Assembly: GCA_028131545.1 (NCBI GenBank)
Contig: JAOICL010000016.1
Span: forward strand, 1-50,337
Direction: 5' to 3'
DNA from: Vibrio sp.
Lineage (GTDB): Bacteria > Pseudomonadota > Gammaproteobacteria > Enterobacterales > Vibrionaceae
Length of the DNA: 50,337 bases
Every line of letters starts with the position of its first letter. Positions within the stretch are counted from its first letter, which is position 1. Below, piece by piece: positions 25,771 through 34,322 of the stretch. Position numbers and translations under genes: made by a program. The notes beneath the pieces were generated by a model that saw nothing but the letters and a program-made list of their open reading frames with translations, ran no database searches and was not told where the DNA came from.

Positions 25771-27218
25771 TATTTCTTCTCTGTCGTTTTTGCTTTGGGG
25801 GTACGTTTGCGAGTCACTTTTTTCGGCTTTGCTGCTTCACGCTCAGCAAGTATACGCTCTAATAATTTGTCTGCTGGCTCATCGGCTGGATCTTGCGGCA
25901 CTAACTCACCTCGGAAGGCTTTGGCAAGGATGGATTGAGTTAGGCGATCGAGACGAGCTTTAGCGTCTAGGTATTGTTTTTCTATTTTGTTTGCTTTTGC
26001 TAATAAAATTTCGATTATTCGCACAATTTCAGTCTGCTCTTCCATTGGACATACTGGAATTGCAACATTATTATACATCTTAGCTTCGAGTCTTTTAGTA
26101 CCGTGAGTTGAAGAACTGGCTAACTCAACAAAAAGATCTTTTTGAGATTTAAGCACATATAGCAAATATTTTGAATCAATGAACTTAGCGGGAGTAACAC
26201 ACTTCATATCCTGATTAACAGTGACTCCGCGTAAATTCAAGGCAACAGGAAAAGAGTGAGCTAGAATCATTCCACGCACAACAAATAGAATAGAACTACT
26301 ATCAATCATCTTTGCCGACGACTCAGATACACCTATTTTTGTAACCATTAACTGAGATTCATTGATAAAATCTCTTTTCATATCTTTAGGTGTAACCCAA
26401 GGTATATCACCATCCCAATAATCACTATTATTTTTCCTCGGCGTCCCTCCACCTTGAATTTTTCCTGTTTGGATCAATTTACAATATGTCCAGTTTTCAG
26501 GTCGCTCTAGCTTAGTTGTTCGCTCCCAAATATCGTAGGCATCATTTACAGTATTCAAGTTTTCGATAATAACTTTTGATGTCTCATTTTCCTCACGCCA
26601 TTCTTTCGTCAACTCCCCAGACGTGGCGGCAGCTAATACCGATTGGCGGAAACGTTTCAGAAGGGCAGGTATTTTGTCTAAGCGAGCTTGAGCTTTATCG
26701 ACTTTGGCTAAAATAGAATCTAGCTTATTGGCAATGCGGATTTGTTCGTTTAGTGGCGCAATTGGAACAATAAACTCTTCAAGAGACTTCCCTGATATAT
26801 TGGGCTGAGCAGCGCCATAAGCCTTCTTCAAGATATCGTCTCGAATAAACTCGATTAAATAGTTCCGGTATCGGTGATCACTATTAGATGGGGATAATAA
26901 TTTAATATTTCCAACACGTTGATTTTGATATACGATTTCGCATTCTTGATAAACACCAACTTTACCTGTCGTCGCACCGGACATTGCTATTAGTAAATCA
27001 CCTGACTCTATAAGAAAACCACTTGGAGCCAGTTTTTCATTGATATGTGTCGCAGTATCAGCACTCACAATTCCATCTTGAATGTCAGAAATCCGAATGA
27101 CAGGTACAGTTTCAATACTTGGTGAAACATAATCCTTACTTTTAAAAGCATAACCGTTAAGGACTACTACGAAATCTCCTAGTCTAGTGCCCACCCAACC
27201 TTTAGGTAACTCACTCAC
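25770..27218 (-). CDS. hsdS: Type I restriction-modification specificity subunit HsdS
   Basis: HsdS selects the bipartite DNA target of the type I enzyme. The 482 residues show two target-recognition domains (about 5-155 and 240-395), each followed by a helical conserved region: RIANKLDSILAKVDKAQARL with FRQSVLAAATSGELT in the centre, and RIIEILLAKANKIEKQYLDAKARL with LTQSILAKAFRGELV at the end. TRD sequences are the variable part and their target cannot be read here. A Lys/Thr-rich basic tail (KPKKVTRKRTPKAKTTEKK) follows. It overlaps hsdM by four bases (ATGA) upstream and the ATPase gene by one base downstream, so the five genes form one operon. Confidence 0.95.
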   Translation of the reverse strand: MSELPKGWVGTRLGDFVVVLNGYAFKSKDYVSPSIETVPVIRISDIQDGIVSADTATHINEKLAPSGFLIESGDLLIAMSGATTGKVGVYQECEIVYQNQRVGNIKLLSPSNSDHRYRNYLIEFIRDDILKKAYGAAQPNISGKSLEEFIVPIAPLNEQIRIANKLDSILAKVDKAQARLDKIPALLKRFRQSVLAAATSGELTKEWREENETSKVIIENLNTVNDAYDIWERTTKLERPENWTYCKLIQTGKIQGGGTPRKNNSDYWDGDIPWVTPKDMKRDFINESQLMVTKIGVSESSAKMIDSSSILFVVRGMILAHSFPVALNLRGVTVNQDMKCVTPAKFIDSKYLLYVLKSQKDLFVELASSSTHGTKRLEAKMYNNVAIPVCPMEEQTEIVRIIEILLAKANKIEKQYLDAKARLDRLTQSILAKAFRGELVPQDPADEPADKLLERILAEREAAKPKKVTRKRTPKAKTTEKK

Positions 27219-28717
27219 GAAGCCACCTCATCATTTTCTGCTGAATCCAAATCCACAAGAATGGCTTTCAACTCCCCCATCGCGCCTGCCATTTCAAGCA
27301 ATGCTTCATTAATCAACACATCGGGGGCGGGGAGCTGTGACGCATCTTCATTATTGTCATCACGGATCCAACTGAGATCGAGTGAATCCTCTTTGGCTTT
27401 GATTTCATCACGACTAAAGCAACGTAAGCGGCAGCCGTCGATATCGTCTTTATGCTTGTCATTATGAGAAAGAATAAAGGCTTGGCGAGCTTTCTCATCC
27501 ACTTGCGTTAAATCGCTGCCGACCGCTTCATAAAACTCGGAAAAATGCTTTTTGGTCAGTACCGTACGTTTACCAAACTTTGGCATATTAGAACGCAAGT
27601 CATACACCCATACGTTCTTAGTTTGAGCTTTGTCTTGCTTTGCGTCTTCTGGTTTAGAAAAGAACAACACATTGGTTTTCACCCCGGCGGCGTAGAAGAT
27701 GCCCGTTGGCAGACGCAGAATAGTGTGCAGGTTACACTTCTCCATCAAATCTTTACGGATGGTTTGCCCGGTTGAACCTTCGAATAATACGTTGTCTGGT
27801 AGTACGACGGCGGCACGGCCACCTGGTTTCAGCATTTTGTGATACATCAAGTGTAAGAACGCCAGTTGCTTGTTACTGGTGTAGTGCACCAAATCATCAC
27901 GAGTTGGCACACCACCACCCTGTTTCGTACCAAAGGGTGGGTTGGCTAAAATCAAGCTAGCTACTGGCAGGTCTTTCCCTTCGTTTGATAACGTATCACC
28001 AAACAGAATACCAGAGTTGTTATCATCCACAGCCAGATTGTGCAGCATCAGGTTCATCATAGCTAGACGGCGTGTGTCTGGTACCAGTTCCATACCAAAG
28101 AAGGTTTTGTGTTGGTATTGGTCGTAAGCCGCTGGCTCTAGCGCCTGAATATCGTGGTTATGTTCAAGGTAGTTATGTGCGCTGATTAAGAACCCACCCG
28201 TCCCTGCGGTTGGGTCAACGATCACATCATCAAGGTTTGGCTTCATTAACTCGACCATGACGTCAATCAGTACACGAGGTGTAAAGTACTGCCCAGCACC
28301 GGATTTTTTCTCACCTGCGTTGATTTCTAACAAACCTTCGTACATGTCACCTAGCCCTTCGACCTTCGCGCTATACCAATCGAGTTTATCAATTTCAACC
28401 ACCAGCTTGTTCAATGTCGCGGGTTTACGAATGACAGTGCTCGCATCAGTAAAGATGGCTTTGGTGATCAATGAACCATGAGAGCCTAAATGAAGCAGCA
28501 AATGTTTATATTCTTCAAGGCGCGTTGCCGCATTAAACGCGTCTAGATTTTCCCAACGATACCCTTCTGGTAACAGCTCATCTTGGCCGGTTTCATCAAC
28601 CATTTTTAAGAAGACTAAGTAGGTTAACTCATTCAGATATTCGTGATAAGTCACGCCATCATCGCGCAGTAAATTACATAGATTCCACAGTTTAGCGACG
28701 AGGTCTTGAGTGCTCAT
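27215..28717 (-). CDS. hsdM: Type I restriction-modification methyltransferase HsdM
   Basis: HsdM is the N6-adenine methyltransferase that, with HsdS, marks host DNA. The 500 residues have the HsdM N-terminal helical domain (about 5-120, LVAKLWNLCNLLRDDGVTY), the SAM-binding motif I DPTAGTGG (168-175) and the catalytic motif IV NPPF (259-262). GQYFTPR at 143-149 is characteristic of HsdM. It is intact and near the expected length. It is 52 bases downstream of hsdR, with a small hairpin in the gap, and overlaps hsdS by four bases. AAGG about 10 nt upstream serves as ribosome-binding site. Confidence 0.97.
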   Translation of the reverse strand: MSTQDLVAKLWNLCNLLRDDGVTYHEYLNELTYLVFLKMVDETGQDELLPEGYRWENLDAFNAATRLEEYKHLLLHLGSHGSLITKAIFTDASTVIRKPATLNKLVVEIDKLDWYSAKVEGLGDMYEGLLEINAGEKKSGAGQYFTPRVLIDVMVELMKPNLDDVIVDPTAGTGGFLISAHNYLEHNHDIQALEPAAYDQYQHKTFFGMELVPDTRRLAMMNLMLHNLAVDDNNSGILFGDTLSNEGKDLPVASLILANPPFGTKQGGGVPTRDDLVHYTSNKQLAFLHLMYHKMLKPGGRAAVVLPDNVLFEGSTGQTIRKDLMEKCNLHTILRLPTGIFYAAGVKTNVLFFSKPEDAKQDKAQTKNVWVYDLRSNMPKFGKRTVLTKKHFSEFYEAVGSDLTQVDEKARQAFILSHNDKHKDDIDGCRLRCFSRDEIKAKEDSLDLSWIRDDNNEDASQLPAPDVLINEALLEMAGAMGELKAILVDLDSAENDEVAS

Positions 28718-28740
28718 GTTTACAGTACCTTTCAGGGTTT

Positions 28741-28757
28741 AACAGCGCTTCGCTGTT
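28741..28757. other. Intercistronic hairpin between hsdR and hsdM
   Basis: AACAGCG and CGCTGTT with a 3-nt loop lie in the 52-base gap between hsdR and hsdM. No T-run follows on the minus strand, so it is not a terminator. It could set relative expression of restriction and modification subunits by processing or partial attenuation. Confidence 0.5.
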
Positions 28758-28769
28758 TTATTATTATGG

Positions 28770-31700
28770 TTACGCCGATTGAGGGGCTGACCACAGTGCT
28801 TGATTAAATTGGAGTAGCACTTCTTCTATAGGCTGTTCAAACAATTTGTTGGCGCGTTTAATGCCACCTTGTTGTTGCTTAAAAATGCCTTGATCGAGTG
28901 CAGGTAGATCGACAATGGTGGTCGCCTTCATTTGTTTGGCGATAAGCGCTAGCCATTGTTTTTGCGGTGTCTTCCATTGCTGACTCGCTAACATGGTCGC
29001 TAAGGCTTTATCAACACGCTGATCAAATGGAATGAGTGCTTCACCCAGTGCAGCTTGACGAATAAATCCGATGATTCTGGCGGCAATTTCTTCATTTTTC
29101 ACTTCGTTCCACGCGACTTGTAGATCTTGTTCTCTAAAACGGTTCTTTTCAAGTTCTAACGCCAGTTCTTTTAGGCTTTTTCTTGTTAATTCCCACGGTT
29201 TTTGCACGACTGTTTGAATTGCAATCAATCGATTGCTATTGGCTTTGACAAAATCACTGAACGCTTGCAGGTAATCGGCTGGTTTTTGGCCATCACCGTA
29301 GCCCGTCGTGATGTCGGTAATTTCATCATCATGCTCAGAAATAATCACAGGCGATCGATTGCCCCCTCCGGTGACTTTGGCATCGAGCAATTCACCTAAC
29401 CCCGGGTGGTTGGTAAACCATTCAGCAACGTCATTTAATGGTTGGTTTTTAAAATCTTGAATAAAGTCTTCGGGTGATTGCCCGACGATCGTTTCAAATT
29501 CATCACGCTGGTTATCGGTCAAGTGACGGCGTTTCACTTGCAGTTTGGCGATGAATTGATTTTTCGCTAAGGTTTGCAGATCCTCTTCGTCAACGTGCGT
29601 CATTTCACTTTCAAGCTCGGAAAATGTCACATTCACGTTTGTCACCACAGGCTTCATGCTATTAACGTCTTCTAATTGGGTATAAATGTCTACCGCATCA
29701 TAGATTCGAAATGGCCCTTTGCCTATTTCGTCACATAAACGAGTGGCACGGCCTAGCATCTGTTCAAACAGAATTCGACTATTAACACGACGTAAAAAGA
29801 CCAAATTACAAATTCTTGGCACATCGACACCTGTCGTTAACAAATCAACTGTGACGGCAATGTTAGGGAGGCGATCATTTTTAAACAGGCGGATCTTTTC
29901 TAGTGGTTTATCACTGGCACCTGTAATTTTTTGAATCGCATCGTCTTCCACTTCACCATGATAATATTCACAGGCTTCTTTTAATGCCTCCACAACCTGA
30001 TCGGCGTGTTTGTCGGTGACACAAAAGATTAAGGTTTTCGATTCTGAATAAGGACTAATGGCATCACTTTCAATCAACCATTTAGTCACTTGTTTAGTAA
30101 AACTGGGGCTAATGACTTTACGGTTAAATTGCGACACATCGAAGTCAAGATCATCTGGGGTGTGGTACTTCTCTATTGTGTTATCTTCAACGTTATACGC
30201 CTGAACTTCTTCGTTGACTTCGTAATGTATGCCCTGCTCAGCTAACTTCGTGTGAATGCGAATGGGAGGAAGGTGATCATTGAGATAGCCATCTAACACG
30301 GCTTCTGTGTAGCTGTAACTGAAAATGGGCTCGCCAAAAATGTCCACGGTATGCAGTGCTGGCGTGGCTGTTAATCCTATTTTGAAAGCGTCAAAATACT
30401 CTAAAACAGCACGATATTTAGATTGGTAATCCTTTTGGTCACGAAATTCTAATTCGGTATCACTTAATATTTTATCGAGCAAATAACCTCGGTGACATTC
30501 ATCAACCACGATGCAGTCGTATTGACCGACACTTGGTTTGATATCATCATCGTTTGGGTACAAAATACGTTTCACTAAACCTTGTACAGTCGCAACATGA
30601 ACCTTGGTGTCGTCTTCTGGTTTAGTGATAGGTGATTTATCGGCTTCCATACCGATCACATCAAAGGTATCAGCAAAGGTATTGAGGTTTTCTAAACGCA
30701 CTTCCCCAAAGTCTGTGGTGGCTTGCACACCTAGCGCCGAACGGTCGACCAGAAATAATATACGACGAAAGCGTTCGGCTTTTAATAAGCGGTAGACTAA
30801 TGCAATACAGGTTTTCGTTTTACCGGTTCCGGTCGCCATTGCCACTAATGCTTGGGTTTTTCCTTGTTTAATCGCTTCTTCAACCGATTTAATGGCTTCT
30901 ACCTGATAATCACGCAGTTTAAGATCATAATCAAAGCGCATTTGCTCAAGCTCTATTTCAGCCTGTTGTGGCGTTTGCCTTAAATACGTTTTGATTTCTT
31001 GAGGGGTATACCAACCCTTCAATGCACGACGTCGATTAGTCGTGTCACGTACATCTAAAAACCAGATGCCACTTTCTTGTTCTAGCTGTTCTAAATAAGG
31101 ACGGCCATTGGTTGCGAATACAATCGGAACGTAAAACTCACCGAAAGTGGTTTCAATGGTGACGCCACCTTTATTGGTTAGCCCTTTGGCATAACGCTTA
31201 GCTTGGTCAATCGCGCCATACACATTCTTTGCACTTTTTTTCGCTTCTACGACTGCAACAGGTGTTAAGCCCATGAATAAAACATAATCTGCAGGGCCTG
31301 ATGACGTTGGCCATTCTGCAATGGCTCGGTTCTCATGACTGACAGGTCTAGCGCCTTTTGAATACCTTAAATTAATCGAATCTGCTTGCCATTGAGCATC
31401 ATTAAGCTGCTCGTCAATAAGTACACGAGTCTCTTCTTCATTGAGTTGTAAGCGAGATTTCTCAACCTGCTCAATAACCTTGGATTGAGTTGATTTGTCT
31501 TGTTGATTAAAGTTATCTAGATAAGCTAAATTGGCTTCATCCATTTTTTTACGATACGTCGCTAATGTTGATTCATGCTCCGTTGCGACCTCTTCCCAAA
31601 GCTTGCTTTCCATCTGCATTGTTTCTGCACGATGTTTCAGCGCCTTCGCTTTTTCTTCTTCAACTTGTTGTAATTCTTCGGCAACTTGCAATCTTTCTGA

Positions 31701-32207
31701 CGTTCGCTTTTGTGCTGCCTCTAAAGTGCGTAGCTTGTCTTCCAATTGACTCACATGTTCTGAAGGATCGTCGGGTTTAATAAAGGCGTCTGGTTTAAAA
31801 TCTTTAGCCTGTAAACCACCAAATAAGGTGTGATACCAAGCACTAAGTGCATGACCTAGCACTAGTGCTTTAAGCGCATCGCGGTGACTAGAGGAAGTAA
31901 AATCATGGTTAGCTGCATTACCCAGCTTTCGAATGGAATGAAAAGAGGCGGTGATACGAGGATCAAGCGTTAACTTGTGTTCAATATGACGCAATAAGTC
32001 AATTTGTTTGATATCTCGTCCATTTTCATCACGACCATATTCAACACCCACACGGGCTGCCACATTTTGTGCTAATGCCTCACCCAGTTGACGAATTTTC
32101 ACTAAAGTGGTGTTGGGATCGGGGACATAACACTGTTCTGCTCGGTTCGCTAACCTAAACAGTAATTCATCATGATGCTTTAAAAATTCAAAATTACTCT
32201 TTTTCAC
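28770..32207 (-). CDS. hsdR: Type I restriction endonuclease subunit HsdR
   Basis: HsdR is the translocating nuclease of the type I complex. The 1145 residues run: a DUF4145-like helical N-terminal domain (1-130), a coiled coil (about 150-230), the PD-(D/E)xK nuclease (D307 in PADYVLF, E321 and K323 in VVEAKKS), the SF2 helicase with Walker A ATGTGKT (458-464) and DECH (569-572), helicase domain 2 (TTGVDVPRICNLVFLR), and a helical C-terminal domain that contacts HsdM. This order is that of EcoEI-type subunits. Catalytic residues are intact, so it should cut. It starts with GTG at 32207, with GAGGGG 7 nt before. It is the first gene of the hsdRMS-ATPase-TOPRIM operon, 142 bases downstream of the Wadjet-like genes. 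Confidence 0.96.
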   Translation of the reverse strand: MKKSNFEFLKHHDELLFRLANRAEQCYVPDPNTTLVKIRQLGEALAQNVAARVGVEYGRDENGRDIKQIDLLRHIEHKLTLDPRITASFHSIRKLGNAANHDFTSSSHRDALKALVLGHALSAWYHTLFGGLQAKDFKPDAFIKPDDPSEHVSQLEDKLRTLEAAQKRTSERLQVAEELQQVEEEKAKALKHRAETMQMESKLWEEVATEHESTLATYRKKMDEANLAYLDNFNQQDKSTQSKVIEQVEKSRLQLNEEETRVLIDEQLNDAQWQADSINLRYSKGARPVSHENRAIAEWPTSSGPADYVLFMGLTPVAVVEAKKSAKNVYGAIDQAKRYAKGLTNKGGVTIETTFGEFYVPIVFATNGRPYLEQLEQESGIWFLDVRDTTNRRRALKGWYTPQEIKTYLRQTPQQAEIELEQMRFDYDLKLRDYQVEAIKSVEEAIKQGKTQALVAMATGTGKTKTCIALVYRLLKAERFRRILFLVDRSALGVQATTDFGEVRLENLNTFADTFDVIGMEADKSPITKPEDDTKVHVATVQGLVKRILYPNDDDIKPSVGQYDCIVVDECHRGYLLDKILSDTELEFRDQKDYQSKYRAVLEYFDAFKIGLTATPALHTVDIFGEPIFSYSYTEAVLDGYLNDHLPPIRIHTKLAEQGIHYEVNEEVQAYNVEDNTIEKYHTPDDLDFDVSQFNRKVISPSFTKQVTKWLIESDAISPYSESKTLIFCVTDKHADQVVEALKEACEYYHGEVEDDAIQKITGASDKPLEKIRLFKNDRLPNIAVTVDLLTTGVDVPRICNLVFLRRVNSRILFEQMLGRATRLCDEIGKGPFRIYDAVDIYTQLEDVNSMKPVVTNVNVTFSELESEMTHVDEEDLQTLAKNQFIAKLQVKRRHLTDNQRDEFETIVGQSPEDFIQDFKNQPLNDVAEWFTNHPGLGELLDAKVTGGGNRSPVIISEHDDEITDITTGYGDGQKPADYLQAFSDFVKANSNRLIAIQTVVQKPWELTRKSLKELALELEKNRFREQDLQVAWNEVKNEEIAARIIGFIRQAALGEALIPFDQRVDKALATMLASQQWKTPQKQWLALIAKQMKATTIVDLPALDQGIFKQQQGGIKRANKLFEQPIEEVLLQFNQALWSAPQSA

Positions 32208-32349
32208 TCACAAGCCCCTCTTCGTTCACTTTTTCCAGCAACTAATGCAACTAAGCTAGCATAATACTTATTTTTAAACTATTCGTTAGATCATAGACTT
32301 AACTCTCCGTCCGAAATCAAGCTTTGACTAGTCACCGATACGCTCGATG
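32208..32349 (-). promoter_or_regulatory. Gap between Wadjet-like operon and hsdR
   Basis: No intrinsic terminator is visible in these 142 bases. On the minus strand TATTAT, near 32261-32266, could be a -10 element, but a convincing -35 is lacking. TGACTAGTCA, a 10-bp palindrome, lies at 32325-32334. The hsd operon may use this weak promoter, read-through from jetB, or both. Confidence 0.35.
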
Positions 32350-32919
32350 TTACCCTTGATCTTGTGAGTATTTTTCTACATGTAAATTCAAGAAATGCAT
32401 TCCAGCTGAGCTTAGAACGTAATGTTGATCACCACAAGCGTAAAGGAAGTTTCGATCCGATAGGTAGTTTATCGCCTTAGCCCATGTTTCTATTCCGAGG
32501 GCTTGGCGAATCTCATCATAAATGGCCTGTTCTGCTATCTCCTCTATTGCTTTGCGGCCTAATCCGATCACCGGTGTCGCTAAGTCATCGAGGTCAAACC
32601 CCCTATCTACCCAGTAACGTGCAATAATCAATAGCATCGCTTGTATTTTCGTTGCATTCGTATCCGCCTCTTCCATATCACTCCGACTGATATAAAAAAA
32701 TTCCCCCTCAACGTTGAAATTCAAGCTATAACCAATATGTAAATAAAGCTGAGTAAAATGTTCAAGATGATTAAATAACTCGGTATAGAGAACGCTTTCT
32801 GTAAAATTGTGTTGGTATGAATCGTAAACTTGTTTAGTAATTACCTTTCCGCTAACAAAGGCATTATAAATCTGCTGGCTTCTCGCCATATTGATCTGTG
32901 AAAAAGCCTTTATCATCAT
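32350..32919 (-). CDS. jetB: Wadjet JetB / MksE-like kite subunit
   Basis: The 189-residue protein fits the small winged-helix (kite) subunit of MukBEF-like complexes. The segment LYTELFNHLEHFTQLYLHIGYSL, then a strand pair with FNVEGEFFYISR and the helix TKIQAMLLIIARYWVDRGF (about 45-115), resembles the MksE/JetB core; the rest is a second winged helix (AKAINYLSDRNFLYACGDQHYVL). In Wadjet complexes JetB dimerises and binds the JetA kleisin. Its ATG overlaps the jetA stop by four bases (ATGA). It is last in the operon. The match is by layout and weak sequence similarity, so the family assignment leans on the neighbours. Confidence 0.7.
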   Translation of the reverse strand: MMIKAFSQINMARSQQIYNAFVSGKVITKQVYDSYQHNFTESVLYTELFNHLEHFTQLYLHIGYSLNFNVEGEFFYISRSDMEEADTNATKIQAMLLIIARYWVDRGFDLDDLATPVIGLGRKAIEEIAEQAIYDEIRQALGIETWAKAINYLSDRNFLYACGDQHYVLSSAGMHFLNLHVEKYSQDQG

Positions 32920-34322
32920 GTTACTCTCTCTGTTCTAATTTTACGGTATAAATACACGGTTTCGTCTTGCACTAAACGTTGTCGAAAATTGGTTACTTTA
33001 ACCACATACCCATTTAACATCGATTCATTACGTATCAAGAAGTTAAGCCCTTCTAATAAATCAATAAAATGATAACCAGAGAGATGACCTTTAAGCCGTC
33101 GTTGCAAGGCGAGGGTTAAATCTTGATATTCAGCCATCTCCATCTTTTTAACCAAGTGGTAAATTTGCTCTGCCCGTTCTAACCTGCGCTCCGTAGAATG
33201 ATCTTTTGAACTGACTAACTCCGCAAATTGATGCTGTTTCAATACGCTTTTATCCGCCACTCTAGCATCAATATCACTGACCACATTGTTGAGATAAGCT
33301 TCTGAGCTGCTAATTCTCAAGACCTTGGGCCTCGCATGCTGCATTAGCCCTAGAAATGCACCGTTATCGCGTGCAAATTCCCCATCTATCTGCCGACGTT
33401 TTAAGTTGTGTTTTGTTGCATCCAGTTCTTTGACTAAATCACCAAATGCCGTTTCAATCGCGTTAAACTGTTTCATGCGTTTTTTGGATCGAGCTAAGAA
33501 CTGGTCAACCGACTGAGATACGTTACTGATTTGAAAATGATAGCTATTGAAGCTTATCTCGTATCTCAGCATCGCCGTTGAACGCTGATGATCTTGGTGA
33601 TGTTCAAACTGTCTACGCAAACGCTGTAGGCACTCAAATAAGTTAAGGCCATCATTTAAACGGCTCTTTTCATCAAGAAACTGTCGAGTAGGTAAAATAT
33701 GTCTAGACAGCAGAAGTGATATTTTCTCTATCGATTCGCGCTGTAATACAGAAAAAACTTGAGGGCTATCTGACTTTGCTGCTAATTCACTCGCTTCGCT
33801 TAATTCTTGGTTAATCATTTGCATTTTAACTAAGTTCAAGCGGATGCTATTTAACAGCTCGCTAAGGCTATGGAAGAGCTGATCTACTAACTCCTTAAAA
33901 TCCAAATCGTCCTCGCTAAACAGTAGGGTATTTGACTGAAACTGAGTCAGTAGCAAACGAATTCCACCAAGGTGGACCTTTAACGCGACATCCGTTAAAT
34001 CTTGAAAGAGACTGCGATCAAATAACCGAAAAACACCAATTACGGAACGATCAAAAATCAGTCTACTTTCACCTCCAAACTCATCTTTATCCACCAAAAT
34101 ATGAGCCGAGAGTAAGTTATCTATAGAAAACGCCGTACGAAGCTGTTTCTGTTTGTCTTTACTTTTCCCTTGAATATAACGGTGTAATCGAGCAATAAAT
34201 GTCGCTTCACGAACATAAGGCTCACTCGCCTCATCCATTTCACGAATCAGATCGCGCATTATAGTATGATGCTCAAGCATGATGGAAAAAGTCGGAATAG
34301 TTAAAAGCCGTTGATCACTCAT
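32916..34322 (-). CDS. jetA: Wadjet JetA / MksF-like kleisin subunit
   Basis: The 468-residue, mostly helical protein fits the kleisin of MukBEF-like complexes. It has an N-terminal winged-helix segment (about 5-110), long central helices with repeated Leu/Gln heptads (about 130-330) and a C-terminal globular part. No enzymatic motif is seen, as expected. The ATG at 34322 overlaps the jetC stop by eight bases (ATGAGTGA), with GGTGA 5 nt before it; a start seven codons earlier at 34343 is possible but has no ribosome-binding site. It overlaps jetB by four bases. In Wadjet the kleisin closes the JetC ring. Assignment rests on size, fold expectation and operon position. Confidence 0.7.
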   Translation of the reverse strand: MSDQRLLTIPTFSIMLEHHTIMRDLIREMDEASEPYVREATFIARLHRYIQGKSKDKQKQLRTAFSIDNLLSAHILVDKDEFGGESRLIFDRSVIGVFRLFDRSLFQDLTDVALKVHLGGIRLLLTQFQSNTLLFSEDDLDFKELVDQLFHSLSELLNSIRLNLVKMQMINQELSEASELAAKSDSPQVFSVLQRESIEKISLLLSRHILPTRQFLDEKSRLNDGLNLFECLQRLRRQFEHHQDHQRSTAMLRYEISFNSYHFQISNVSQSVDQFLARSKKRMKQFNAIETAFGDLVKELDATKHNLKRRQIDGEFARDNGAFLGLMQHARPKVLRISSSEAYLNNVVSDIDARVADKSVLKQHQFAELVSSKDHSTERRLERAEQIYHLVKKMEMAEYQDLTLALQRRLKGHLSGYHFIDLLEGLNFLIRNESMLNGYVVKVTNFRQRLVQDETVYLYRKIRTERVT

